Position numbers and translations under genes: made by a program. This document shows positions 41,178-48,784 of a stretch of 64,000 bases of DNA, piece by piece. The stretch is from NCBI GenBank assembly GCA_017428765.1, contig JAFRQF010000026.1, positions 1 through 64,000 of the forward strand, read 5' to 3'. A model generated the notes under the pieces. The model saw only the letters and a list, made by a program, of their open reading frames with translations, made no database searches and was not told the origin of the DNA. The stretch comes from Erysipelotrichaceae bacterium. GTDB lineage: Bacteria > Bacillota_I > Bacilli_A > Erysipelotrichales > Erysipelotrichaceae. Position 1 is the first letter of the stretch; each line of letters begins with the position of its first letter.

Positions 41178-41399
41178 TCACCATACGAGTGATAAACTCT
41201 CTTGCCGATTAAGCATCACCTCCTGAAGCAAAACATTGCTTTTGCTGTCGCGGATCTGTTTTGAAAGGATCTCAAAGTCTTTTTCTTCGCATCTGTAGGT
41301 CCTTCTGATCCGATCTGCGCATTCTTTTAAAGTTTCCAGGTAAAAATACCTTTCACCGGTTTCGCCTTTAAAACGCCATTTAAAACACACTACCGTCAT
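41178..41399 (-). CDS. Hypothetical phage protein
   Basis: This 73-residue protein begins with a beta-like region (TVVCFKWRFKGETGERYFYLETLKECADRIRRTY) and has no recognised domain. It overlaps the replication gene by 4 bp. It ends downstream of the AGGAGGTGAT site that would serve the recombinase gene. Confidence 0.5.
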   Translation of the reverse strand: MTVVCFKWRFKGETGERYFYLETLKECADRIRRTYRCEEKDFEILSKQIRDSKSNVLLQEVMLNRQESLSLVW

Positions 41400-42118
41400 A
41401 TTTTTCCCATCAATGTCAGCAGTTCTTTTGCCTGGCTGTCATTCAGTTCTTCGTTTTTGGAAGCGTCATATACCGGCAATTGCTCTTCTTTTTTCTGCGG
41501 AGTGCCTTTTTCCCATACGGCAATCAGTTTCTGTTTCCAGTTGATGATCTGATTTCCTTTGGAATCTTTCCAGTTCCCGGCCGAATAGTAATCGAAAAAG
41601 CGTTTCGGATCGACACCGTTATTGCGCTGCACGCAAAAAGCGGCGATCTCGTCAATGGAAGGCGGCGAAAATTTCTTCTTTGTATTCTTCTTTTTCGTAT
41701 TGGATTCGGATTGGATTGGATTGGATTCTAGCGGTGACTCACCGTGACTCACGGTGGATAACGGTGGATCACCGTGGATTATGCATTTTTCGGGCGGTTC
41801 AGGGAATTTGGAACGCTTTGCCTGTATACGCTGATGAGTGCCCCATTTCGGAAAACACAGGTACGATTCTCCATCTACTTCGTAGAGGCTAATCAAGCCT
41901 ATGCACGCCAAATTGGAAAGTCCGTCTTCAACGTTCTTCTTCGTCACAGAATCCCTGAGCGGGAATAAATATCCTTTCAGAATCGCCGGATCCGCAGATC
42001 CTCTTCCATAGTCATCGACATAAGTAATCAGATACAGCCACAATCTGAATTCAAAATCCGTCATCCTGTTTACATTTTTGCTTGTACGGATGGTTTCCTC
42101 AATTATCCTGTTTGGCAT
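41396..42118 (-). CDS. Phage replisome organiser / replication initiator
   Basis: This 240-residue protein has an N-terminal winged-helix domain typical of Firmicutes phage replication initiators (TDFEFRLWLYLITYVDDYGRG ... YLFPLRDSVTKKNVEDGLSNLACIGLISLYEVDGESYLCFPKW), a low-complexity linker (about 110-145), and a C-terminal DnaD-like segment (RFFDYYSAGNWKDSKGNQIINWKQKL). The linker is encoded by tandem decamers that look like origin iterons. The protein probably binds there and recruits the host helicase loader. Confidence 0.82.
   Translation of the reverse strand: MPNRIIEETIRTSKNVNRMTDFEFRLWLYLITYVDDYGRGSADPAILKGYLFPLRDSVTKKNVEDGLSNLACIGLISLYEVDGESYLCFPKWGTHQRIQAKRSKFPEPPEKCIIHGDPPLSTVSHGESPLESNPIQSESNTKKKNTKKKFSPPSIDEIAAFCVQRNNGVDPKRFFDYYSAGNWKDSKGNQIINWKQKLIAVWEKGTPQKKEEQLPVYDASKNEELNDSQAKELLTLMGKI
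41702..41780. repeat. Iterons: candidate phage replication origin
   Basis: Five contiguous 10-bp units (41731-41780) read GCGGTGACTC, ACCGTGACTC, ACGGTGGATA, ACGGTGGATC and ACCGTGGATT. Beside them at 41702-41728 lie five GGATT units. The decamer period places each unit on the same DNA face. The array is inside the replication initiator gene, as in lambda O. Confidence 0.7.
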
Positions 42119-42133
42119 AACGGAATCCTTTCA

Positions 42134-43447
42134 TCAGTAATAACGGAAATATGGCTGATCTGCCGTATAGTTTATTTTGAAATGCTTTGCCCATCTGCCG
42201 ACAAAAGCTCTGACATCTTCTTCCGGAGTTTTGTTATGTTCCCCACGGACCTGGATCACCTTTTCTTTCTTCAACTCCAGCGTGTAGAACGGCGTCTCCG
42301 GATCATCCTTTTTTCTGATAAACATGATCTCTGTTGTGCCGGCGGCTACGTTCTCGTCGTATGTCCGGACACAATGGTGCAGCACCGAGCTTTCCACGTA
42401 CAGCTCATTTGGTTCCTTAACAGGTCTGATCAGATACATTCCTTCCGCAAATGTGTACTTTGCGAACGCTTCATACTGCTTAAGGAACCCTTCGATCATC
42501 CTTTTAGTGGCGGTCAGCTTTACCTGCTTGCTGACTTCTGCATGTGCTTTTAGGAAATCGGCAGGATAAAGCATCTTTCGATCGGTGATTGCGCCGAGCT
42601 TTACCAGATCCTTCAGATAGTCTATGTAGTCGTTGCAGAAGAAATAAGTATGGCGCTTGGAACAATACTCAGCTGTCTTTTCATCATTGATGACCTGAAT
42701 GATGCTGTCATCTTTCGTGAATTGCTGGCTATATTGCCTCAGCAGTTCCTTCCTCTTTTGGTTCAAAGCAACTTTGGCTACGATCTTTCTGATATCGGAG
42801 TAGCCGGTCTTTCGGCACACAAACAATTCCTGGAGGCCGAATGTCGGTTCCTTCAGAAGCGGCAAACATTCCTGTTTGATCTTAAATACTTCATGAAGTG
42901 ACTTTTTTGAAGTATCAAGATAGCGGATGTACTGCACCCACCAGCCTAGGCCAGCCTTTGACAAGAGCTCGATCTTCGGATTGTCTATGTATCTGCAAAT
43001 ATAATCGAAGAACGGCATATCGCAGTCTTTGTTCCAGCCTGTGTAATGAAGGCTGTTTTGTTCCAGGAATTCTTCAGGGTTTATCATCGGCTGATCATAA
43101 AATGTCCATATACTATCCCATTTCTCAAACCGATCGGGATGCACATCGTAATAAACAGTTTTGTTTCCGTTGTAGAGATTACACGACACATAACCCAGAT
43201 ACATCTTGTGATCATAGAATCTTGCGATTTCCTTAACCATAATGTCCTCGTAAGACCGAAACTGACTTGCGGACAGAAATCCAAACACTCTTTTGATCGG
43301 CTTGCCATTGTACATTTCCATTCTGCTTACAAACCTGCTGGTCTTGAGAGTTTTATTTGTCTGAAAGTCTGTGCTGTTCCAAATAAAATCCTTTATTCCC
43401 TTGGGCAATGGCCATTGTTTTAAGATACTGATCATAGAGACGGCCAC
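42134..43447 (-). CDS. PcfJ-like protein
   Basis: This 437-residue protein has the conserved PcfJ C-terminal region: NELYVESSVLHHCVRTYDENVAAGTTEIMFIRKKDDPETPFYTLELKKEKVIQVRGEHNKTP. PcfJ proteins are common on conjugative plasmids and phages next to PcfK, usually with DNA replication genes. Their biochemical role is not known to me. It overlaps the PcfK-like gene by 16 bp. Confidence 0.85.
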   Translation of the reverse strand: MAVSMISILKQWPLPKGIKDFIWNSTDFQTNKTLKTSRFVSRMEMYNGKPIKRVFGFLSASQFRSYEDIMVKEIARFYDHKMYLGYVSCNLYNGNKTVYYDVHPDRFEKWDSIWTFYDQPMINPEEFLEQNSLHYTGWNKDCDMPFFDYICRYIDNPKIELLSKAGLGWWVQYIRYLDTSKKSLHEVFKIKQECLPLLKEPTFGLQELFVCRKTGYSDIRKIVAKVALNQKRKELLRQYSQQFTKDDSIIQVINDEKTAEYCSKRHTYFFCNDYIDYLKDLVKLGAITDRKMLYPADFLKAHAEVSKQVKLTATKRMIEGFLKQYEAFAKYTFAEGMYLIRPVKEPNELYVESSVLHHCVRTYDENVAAGTTEIMFIRKKDDPETPFYTLELKKEKVIQVRGEHNKTPEEDVRAFVGRWAKHFKINYTADQPYFRYY

Positions 43448-43797
43448 CCGAACAGTGAAGTCTGTTCCCCGTTAGAAACATGTTTCTCTTTCTCAAGGCT
43501 CTTTTTAAGCTTCTCAGCGGCTTTTTTAGCTTTGGCCTCCGCTTCCTTTGCCTGCTTTTCTTTCTCTTCTCTGGCTCTCTTTTCTGCCTTCTCCTGTGCA
43601 ATCCTGGCGGTCAGTTCAGCATTATTGATGACCATCTCTCTTACTTCTTCCGGATCGATGAAGGCAACTTGGCCACTGCCGCATTGTACAGCCCTCTCTC
43701 TGGCTACTTCCGTAATCTTCTTGATGATCTCGTCCGGATCTCCGGGAAGATGGTTTTCAGTCAGGACATTTACTACAAATTCTTTCAGTGTTGGCAT
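43432..43797 (-). CDS. PcfK-like protein with clamp-binding motif
   Basis: This 121-residue protein has an N-terminal helical domain (TLKEFVVNVLTENHLPG, IIKKITEVARERAV), a long charged Lys/Glu/Ala helix, and a C-terminal EQTSLFGW. QTSLF fits the beta sliding-clamp binding consensus (Q-x-x-L-F), suggesting attachment to the replisome. It is coupled to the PcfJ-like gene. Function is otherwise unknown. Confidence 0.75.
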   Translation of the reverse strand: MPTLKEFVVNVLTENHLPGDPDEIIKKITEVARERAVQCGSGQVAFIDPEEVREMVINNAELTARIAQEKAEKRAREEKEKQAKEAEAKAKKAAEKLKKSLEKEKHVSNGEQTSLFGWPSL

Positions 43798-44108
43798 GCA
43801 GCATCCCTCATAATCTCTATGATCTGTTCATTCTCTTTTTTGATTCTCAGATAATCCATCGAAAGAAGATCGAACAGTTTTTTCAGCTGTTCTTTCGCCA
43901 GGCTCATATCCTGCCGGACAAACAGGTTTTCTGAGAATCTTAATACAAAGTCTTTTGCAATGCTTTCCGCTATTTCCGAAGCAGTAAGCTTATCGAAATC
44001 ATATTCGATAAGGACCTTCTTTAAATCCTCGGCCAACGCTTTTTCATCAACCCTAAGTTCAAAGACATCTGGGATATCTTTGAGAACGTTATTCAGCTTC
44101 CTTGACAT
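43785..44108 (-). CDS. Hypothetical helical phage protein
   Basis: This 107-residue protein starts at 44108 with AAGGAGGATAAAT upstream; a longer reading from 44177 is not supported. It is helical (DEKALAEDLKKVLIEYDF, LKKLFDLLSMDYLRIKKENEQI). No family recognised. It overlaps the PcfK-like gene by 13 bp. Confidence 0.65.
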   Translation of the reverse strand: MSRKLNNVLKDIPDVFELRVDEKALAEDLKKVLIEYDFDKLTASEIAESIAKDFVLRFSENLFVRQDMSLAKEQLKKLFDLLSMDYLRIKKENEQIIEIMRDAACQH

Positions 44109-44361
44109 ATTTATCCTCCTTGATTCTTGTCGCATCATAGATTTTCTCAGCCTGATAAAGCTGAATGATATCCTCAAACGAATACCCGGAATTGATCAGG
44201 ATGGTCAGCGTTTTATTCGCAAAATCCGAAGCGATTGCTTTATAACGATCAAGCTTTTTTTCAAGACTCTTTATCGTGAATCTTTGTCTGTGTGACAGGT
44301 CTTCTACTTCAAGAAGGCGTTCATATTCCTTCATCGGCAGCGTTTTAAATTTTTCCTTCAT
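44089..44361 (-). CDS. Hypothetical phage protein
   Basis: This 90-residue helical protein (YERLLEVEDLSHRQRFTIKSLEKKLDRYKAI) has a coiled-coil tendency. No domain recognised. Its ATG overlaps the stop of the small membrane protein gene upstream (ATGA). Confidence 0.6.
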   Translation of the reverse strand: MKEKFKTLPMKEYERLLEVEDLSHRQRFTIKSLEKKLDRYKAIASDFANKTLTILINSGYSFEDIIQLYQAEKIYDATRIKEDKYVKEAE

Positions 44362-44510
44362 ATCTTCACCGCCAATCCAAACATCAACGGAACCGACAGC
44401 ATCATCATGATCGCCCCGGCCATAGACGGATAGCCGTTAAAAAGGACATATAAAAATATGCCTACAGGATAAAGAAACAGTAAGATTAACACTTTGATCG
44501 CATCTTTCAT
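44358..44510 (-). CDS. Small membrane protein
   Basis: This 50-residue protein has two hydrophobic helices (about 5-23 and 30-48) separated by NGYPS. AAAGGAG lies upstream of the ATG at 44510. Function unknown; a superinfection or holin-like role is possible but unsupported. Confidence 0.6.
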   Translation of the reverse strand: MKDAIKVLILLFLYPVGIFLYVLFNGYPSMAGAIMMMLSVPLMFGLAVKI

Positions 44511-44536
44511 AGATGACTCCTTTCTGGTAAAATAGG

Positions 44537-44592
44537 AGTAGATATTTTAGGTATGATATCTACTTCGGGAGCGGATCGGGCTCCCCCTTTTT
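44537..44592 (+). terminator. Double hairpin with T8 run (terminator or small RNA)
   Basis: AGTAGATAT and ATATCTACT form a 9-bp stem (44537-44564). A second stem GGGAGC/GCTCCC (44568-44586) with T8 follows. The second is a plus-strand intrinsic terminator facing against the early operon. The pair could also be the end of a short RNA. Confidence 0.65.
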
Positions 44593-44707
44593 TTTATCTT
44601 TTCAAGCCGGCACAGTTCGATCATCAATCATAATCAAGGAGTTTCATTACAAGATTTTTTGACGTCTATTCCAACGCAACTTCCGGCGGTATTGGCTTGA
44701 TCTCGGC

Positions 44708-45064
44708 CTATTCGGAACTGTGCTCGCTTGAAGAGATAAATTCCTTTTCCTCTTCACAATCGCAGATGATCAGATCGGGTTCTATGGTGTAGCTGTAGGA
44801 ACCGTTTGCCTTTTGATAAGCAACAACGGTTCCCTGAACCTGTACAAGATGACCGAGAAAACCAGGTTCAAACAGCTCACCGTTTACCCACATGTGATCT
44901 ATATAAAACTCACCGACGCCGTTTTGTTCCGGCACAGTGATGTTTTCCAGAAGAACACGACGATCGTATTCATAAGAACCAAAGCGTGATGCCGTAGCAA
45001 AAATCATAACCTTTTCCAGGAAATGCTTTCTCATGCTTTTGCGATATATACTTTTTCCGCTCAT
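44708..45064 (-). CDS. Hypothetical phage protein, OB-fold-like
   Basis: This 118-residue protein has alternating beta-like segments (DRRVLLENITVPEQ, LGHLVQVQGTVVAYQKANGSYSYTIEPDLIICD) that resemble an OB-fold, and an acidic Ser-rich tail (EEEKEFISSSEHSSE) as in SSB-like proteins. This is an impression only. It overlaps the HNH-like gene by 4 bp. Confidence 0.55.
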   Translation of the reverse strand: MSGKSIYRKSMRKHFLEKVMIFATASRFGSYEYDRRVLLENITVPEQNGVGEFYIDHMWVNGELFEPGFLGHLVQVQGTVVAYQKANGSYSYTIEPDLIICDCEEEKEFISSSEHSSE

Positions 45065-45465
45065 AAAACCAACTCCTCAATCTGATATCCTTCATATTTG
45101 AAGCGTGAAATCCCATAGTCTTTTTTCTTCCAGCCTTTGCGGTAACGACACAAATCCTTTGACCAGCCATCATACAAAGAGGAGAAATGGTCGATCAGTT
45201 TATCAGCACATTCTTCTGCACTCATATCGCCGATCGGCTTATGGAGATCAAACAAACGGTGCTCGTCCTCATCAAAGCCCTGGTAGCATCCAAAGATGTT
45301 CCATTCCTCGCCAACGCCGCCGCATCCTTTTGACACAAAATGGCAGCAACACATTTCCGGAGTGATCGGTCTTCCTGAGAAAATGGATCTTCCACCTTGC
45401 CTATACCAGACTTCGATCTTTGTTTTCATGCTGATTTGATGAGCTTTCGCCTGTTTTGATTTCAT
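45061..45465 (-). CDS. HNH-like endonuclease
   Basis: This 134-residue protein has the spacing of a small HNH or NinG-like nuclease: GRSIFSGRPI, then CCCHFVSKGCGG, EWNIFGCYQGFDEDEHRLFD with His and Asn in HNH-like positions. The C terminus has paired aromatic and basic residues. It lies in the phage recombination/replication region. A catalytic role is inferred from pattern only. Confidence 0.6.
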   Translation of the reverse strand: MKSKQAKAHQISMKTKIEVWYRQGGRSIFSGRPITPEMCCCHFVSKGCGGVGEEWNIFGCYQGFDEDEHRLFDLHKPIGDMSAEECADKLIDHFSSLYDGWSKDLCRYRKGWKKKDYGISRFKYEGYQIEELVL

Positions 45466-45478
45466 GTGTGCGCCTTCC

Positions 45479-45720
45479 TTTTTAGAAAATGAATCGGCTT
45501 ATGAATGCGATCATACTGAATTGATGGGAAAGTATAGAAGTAATGTCTTAATAAGCCGATTCAACTGTGGTTTACAGCCACACATCCGGGCATCACAAAC
45601 AAACGGGTGATATGCCGATCAGTAGAATTAGGGAACAGCCGCTTAGTCCAGGGCTTAAGACTGACCGGCATCATTTGTTTGAGAGAACAAGAGATTTCTA
45701 TCCTTCCTTGGAACAATCAA
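45479..45720. ncRNA. Candidate structured RNA or regulatory element
   Basis: No supported gene lies in 45466-45766. Two long inverted repeats occur: an exact 12-bp pair GAATCGGCTTAT (45491) / ATAAGCCGATTC (45551-45562), and an imperfect pair of about 20 bp (CAAACAAA...GATATGCCGATCAG at 45597-45622 with CTGACCGGCATCATTTGTTTG at 45661-45681), plus a small TGTGG/CCACA hairpin between them. The strand is uncertain; the sequence precedes the early operon so it may be its leader. Confidence 0.45.
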
Positions 45721-45766
45721 TCTTGTGATCTCCGAGGTGATGCCCAGGCGTGTGACAATAAACCGG

Positions 45767-45979
45767 TCACAGATATCTTTCCTTGAAATACTTCATCGGG
45801 ATCGCCCTGGGCATCGTCTTAAAGAGCATGACACCTTTGCTGTCGAGCTCGTCATAGAGTTCTTTGAACAGCTTATAAGCAAGTGTTTTCCCAACAGGAA
45901 GAACCTGATAAACTTCATTGGCTGTAATATACGGATTCTTCAAGATGCGGTCTCTTTCGGTTTTGTCTATTTGTCTCAT
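45767..45979 (-). CDS. Small HTH protein, excisionase-like
   Basis: This 70-residue basic protein has a helix-turn-helix region (ITANEVYQVLPVGKTLAYKLFKELYDEL) like excisionases and small DNA-binding proteins such as DUF3173. AAAGGAG precedes the ATG, and a GCTAAC operator at 45993-46009 is just upstream. It may act as excisionase or as early regulator. Confidence 0.6.
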   Translation of the reverse strand: MRQIDKTERDRILKNPYITANEVYQVLPVGKTLAYKLFKELYDELDSKGVMLFKTMPRAIPMKYFKERYL

Positions 45980-45992
45980 GAAAACTCCTTTA

Positions 45993-46009
45993 GCTAACTT
46001 TTTGTTAGC
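45993..46009. promoter_or_regulatory. Phage operator 1 (GCTAAC-N5-GTTAGC)
   Basis: GCTAAC-TTTTT-GTTAGC is a perfect 6-bp inverted repeat, identical in arms to the operator at 46273-46289. It lies 14 bp before the start of the excisionase-like gene. Confidence 0.82.
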
Positions 46010-46045
46010 GATAAGAACAAAAAAAATCTATGATATATTGTCTGT

Positions 46046-46270
46046 TCACAACAAAACAGTAAGTGGATCTATATTAGCGAGCTTGCATATCATCAAAAGC
46101 TCATTCGATTTAAATTTTCTTTTTCCGGATTCTTTCATCCAATAACCATTTCGGCTAATCCCGAGCAGGTCTGCCATTTCTTTCATACTCAGCTTCAAAA
46201 TATTAAGCCTTATCTCTCTGATGGTGATGATGGTCTTATCCTCCTTTCGCTTAAGAATATGATAATACAT
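46046..46270 (-). CDS. Cro-like XRE regulator
   Basis: This 74-residue protein has an XRE helix-turn-helix (LSMKEMADLLGISRNGYWMKESG ... ICKLANIDPLTVLL). It is divergent from the CI-like gene across an operator region, as Cro is in lambdoid phages. The ATG at 46270 lies only about 5 nt after the predicted transcription start, so its mRNA may be leaderless. An AAAGGAGG inside the reading frame has no good start behind it. Confidence 0.72.
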   Translation of the reverse strand: MYYHILKRKEDKTIITIREIRLNILKLSMKEMADLLGISRNGYWMKESGKRKFKSNELLMICKLANIDPLTVLL

Positions 46271-46272
46271 TT

Positions 46273-46321
46273 GCTAACTTTATGTTAGCACTTTTTATTT
46301 AGATGTCAACATTTTGTTAGC
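46273..46321. promoter_or_regulatory. CI/Cro switch: promoter and two operators
   Basis: Operator 2 is GCTAAC-TTTAT-GTTAGC (46273-46289) and operator 3 is GTCAAC-ATTTT-GTTAGC (46305-46321), centres 32 bp apart. On the minus strand -35 TTGACA (46304-46309), a 16-bp spacer and -10 TAACAT (46282-46287) form the cro-like promoter, so the two operators cover its -10 and -35. Confidence 0.78.
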
Positions 46322-46357
46322 AATGTGTGTTAGTATTTTGTTATATAGAGAAACGCA

Positions 46358-46591
46358 ATGGATAAGAAAAAGGAGATCGATGTTTATATCGGATCTAAAT
46401 TAAAGGAAATGCGTGAAGCAAAAAACTTCTCTCTTAGATATGTGGCAAATAGAATAGGAAAATCGAATGTTACTATAAGTCACTACGAATCCGGGAGAAA
46501 TGCGACGGATCTTCCGACATTAAAGAAATTATGCAACTTATACGATGTTGATATGTTGCAATTTTTGTCTGATATTTATGACAAGCTTTAG
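46358..46591 (+). CDS. CI-like XRE repressor (short)
   Basis: This 77-residue protein is a single XRE DNA-binding domain (KLKEMREAKNFSLRYVANRIGKSNVTISHYESGRNATDLPTLKKLCNLYDV). It lacks a C-terminal S24 or other oligomerisation domain, so RecA-dependent cleavage is not expected. It lies immediately upstream of int, in the lysogeny module. Confidence 0.8.
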   Translation: MDKKKEIDVYIGSKLKEMREAKNFSLRYVANRIGKSNVTISHYESGRNATDLPTLKKLCNLYDVDMLQFLSDIYDKL

Positions 46592-46599
46592 GAGAATGT

Positions 46600-47727
46600 A
46601 TGCCCGTATATAAAGATAAAGAACGGAACTCCTGGTATGCTCGATTCAACTACACGGATGCCGAAGGTAATAAGAGATCGCTGAAATCAAAACGGTATCA
46701 GACGAAAGCAGAGGCCACAAAGAAGCTGGCGGAGATGCAGGTCGAACACCAGCAGGTCTCTTCCCGGATCACGTTCAATGATGCATTTGAAGAATATATA
46801 TCGGAACAAAGATCGAAAGTTAAGCCGACGACGCACATGCATTATCAGGCGCTTTATGATCACATTAAAGATGATCTCGGAAATGTAGTAATTGAGAAGC
46901 TGACAGTTCCCCGGTATAAAGCATTTAAACAATATTTGGACAACAGGCTTGTCGGCAAAGACAAGGATGTTTTAATGTCGACCTCCAGGAAGAATCGCTG
47001 CCATCGTTTTGTGAAGACTCTATGCCATCTTGCATATCAGAACCACGGAATCAAGAACGATGTCCCCGATCGTGTCGGCGGTTTTGTCAATCCGATCGAG
47101 ATAGAAGACGAGGATGAAGAGATCGTATTCCTCACGCAGGACGAATTTCAGAGCTTCCTGAAGGAGTTTGATAACGACATGGTTTATCATACCCTTTTCT
47201 CTGTTTTGTTCTTCCAGGGAATCAGGATCGGCGAAGCGCTGGCTTTAACGTGGAAAGACATTGACTTCGACAGGGAAATGATGAAGATCGACAAGACTTA
47301 TACCAGCAAGATCAACAGATCGTATCAGACCGGCGAGCTGTATATCACAAAACCAAAGACCAAGAAATCGATCCGCACCATCCCGATCGAGCAGTCAACG
47401 CTGGAGGATCTGAAGAAACTCAAAGGCTATTATTCTGCTTTTGAGGAGTTTGATGAATCCTGGTTTGTGTTCGGCGGGATCCGGCCGTTAAGTGAGACAA
47501 GCATTGCCAAAAAGAAAGACGACGCTTGCAGCGCCGCCGGTGTGACAAGGATCACCCTGCATCAGTTCCGGCACAGCTGCGCTTCCTACCTGTTTGAGAT
47601 CGGAGCAAAGCCAACGGCCGTGCAAAAGTATCTTGGCCATAGCAAACTGTCGACGACCATGAACATCTATACTCATCTGTATCCGGAAGATCTGATGAAT
47701 ATACACAAGAAAAAAGGAGGATTGTAG
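46600..47727 (+). CDS. int: Phage tyrosine integrase
   Basis: This 375-residue integrase has an AP2-like arm-binding N terminus (1-48, RNSWYARFNYTDAEGNKRSLKSKRYQTKAEAT), a core-binding domain (about 58-160) and a catalytic domain with R209 (FFQGIRIGEAL), H321-x-x-R324 (HQFRHS), H347 (LGHSKL) and Tyr357 (NIYTHLY). It should recombine attP with the tRNA-Phe 3' end. The repeat pairs at 13341 and 48853 are likely arm sites. Start 46600 follows AGGAG and is 9 bp after the repressor gene. Confidence 0.95.
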   Translation: MPVYKDKERNSWYARFNYTDAEGNKRSLKSKRYQTKAEATKKLAEMQVEHQQVSSRITFNDAFEEYISEQRSKVKPTTHMHYQALYDHIKDDLGNVVIEKLTVPRYKAFKQYLDNRLVGKDKDVLMSTSRKNRCHRFVKTLCHLAYQNHGIKNDVPDRVGGFVNPIEIEDEDEEIVFLTQDEFQSFLKEFDNDMVYHTLFSVLFFQGIRIGEALALTWKDIDFDREMMKIDKTYTSKINRSYQTGELYITKPKTKKSIRTIPIEQSTLEDLKKLKGYYSAFEEFDESWFVFGGIRPLSETSIAKKKDDACSAAGVTRITLHQFRHSCASYLFEIGAKPTAVQKYLGHSKLSTTMNIYTHLYPEDLMNIHKKKGGL

Positions 47728-47732
47728 AGAAA

Positions 47733-48686
47733 ATGGCAAGCGATAAGAAACTGTTGGTCGAAAGGCTGATTGACAAGAGCAAAGAAGCATTTATATTTGC
47801 AATCGAAATAATAAACCGGCCGACCGCAAAACACAGGACAGAAAACTTCGTTTTCAATTTGTGCAATGCGTGGGAACTTGCTATGAAAGCAAAATTGATC
47901 ATCGAAAATGGAGAGGCCATCATTTATCTAGATCATAAAAAAGATAGAACTATTTCTTTTCAAAAGTGTCTGGATCTTGTTTTTACCGACTATATGAATC
48001 CAGTAAAAAGAAATATCGAAGTCATCCAGAAACTTCGTAATAAATCTACTCATTTTATTACACCGGAATATGATGATCTATATCTTTCTGTTTATCAAGC
48101 CAACGTTATCTATTTTGCAGATTTTTTGAAAAAGGAATTTAACGTCGATATAAACAACGATTTGCCATCGAATTTTTTGACTATTGCTGCAAATCCGAAA
48201 GCGATCGATGACATTCGTTTCATAGAAAGAGTGGATGCGAAAACATTTGAAACTTTCCTAAAAGAGAAAAAGGAGCTGAAGAAATTAGAAATATCAGAAG
48301 GAATCTGTGTCTCTTTTGAAGTAAGAATGAAAAACGTAAAGAAGAACGAGGATTTCACATATAGAATAGATCCGAACGCAGATCTTCCTGCACAAATCAT
48401 TGAAAGAGTTATGGATCCAAGCAATTCACATCCTTACCGCATGAGAGATATCATCAAGCATATTGATTCCAAATTTGGTGTAGGAACCATCAATCAATAT
48501 AGCTTCAGAGCAATTAAATATTATGAAAACATTGATGACAGCACTTCTGAATTTGTTTATTATCACAAACAATCAAACAGCAAAACTTATTCACAGAAGT
48601 TTTTGAATCTTCTTATCAAAAATATATCTGATATTCCAAACTACATCGAATCCGCTATATCAAAATACAAAGAAGAAAAAAAGTAA
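47733..48686 (+). CDS. DUF3644 HEPN-like protein (probable defence cargo)
   Basis: This 317-residue protein has the DUF3644 pattern: SKEAFIFAIEIINRPTAKHRTENFVFNLCNAWELAMKAKLI, then RTISFQKCLDLVF and NPVKRNIEVIQKLRNKSTHFITPEYD. RNKSTH gives R102-x4-H107, the HEPN RNase signature. The C-terminal half contains a possible winged-helix region (DIIKHIDSKFGVGTINQYSFRAIK). Its position between int and attR is a usual place for phage cargo such as anti-phage systems. A convergent small RNA follows. RNase activity and defence are inferred. Confidence 0.8.
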   Translation: MASDKKLLVERLIDKSKEAFIFAIEIINRPTAKHRTENFVFNLCNAWELAMKAKLIIENGEAIIYLDHKKDRTISFQKCLDLVFTDYMNPVKRNIEVIQKLRNKSTHFITPEYDDLYLSVYQANVIYFADFLKKEFNVDINNDLPSNFLTIAANPKAIDDIRFIERVDAKTFETFLKEKKELKKLEISEGICVSFEVRMKNVKKNEDFTYRIDPNADLPAQIIERVMDPSNSHPYRMRDIIKHIDSKFGVGTINQYSFRAIKYYENIDDSTSEFVYYHKQSNSKTYSQKFLNLLIKNISDIPNYIESAISKYKEEKK

Positions 48687-48784
48687 TCCCCGGAGCTAGA
48701 GAATACTACGGCTTTTGCCTTACTCCCATTCGGGAACCCTGCTTTATCCTTCACGGACTACTTTTATTATGAACTTATTAGTTC
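48676..48784 (-). ncRNA. Candidate ~110-nt RNA convergent to the DUF3644 gene
   Basis: On the minus strand a promoter is visible: -35 TTGATT (48814-48819), 17-bp spacer, -10 GATAAT (48791-48796). The product would contain hairpins GAACT-AATA-AGTTC, TTCCC-GAAT-GGGA and GGC-AAAA-GCC, a long-range pairing AGTAGTCC/GGATTACT, and a final stem followed by T7 (48676-48682). The long-range helix is continuous only on this strand, through a G-U pair, favouring minus-strand RNA. The T run overlaps the 3' end of the DUF3644 gene. Confidence 0.6.

Noticed and set aside
41702..41780. Short tandem repeats as a CRISPR array
   Set aside because: Units are 5 and 10 bp and contiguous, without unique spacers, and no cas genes are present anywhere in the window.
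45479..45720. The structured gap as a tRNA or tmRNA gene
   Set aside because: No acceptor stem with CCA, T-arm consensus or tmRNA tag frame was found.
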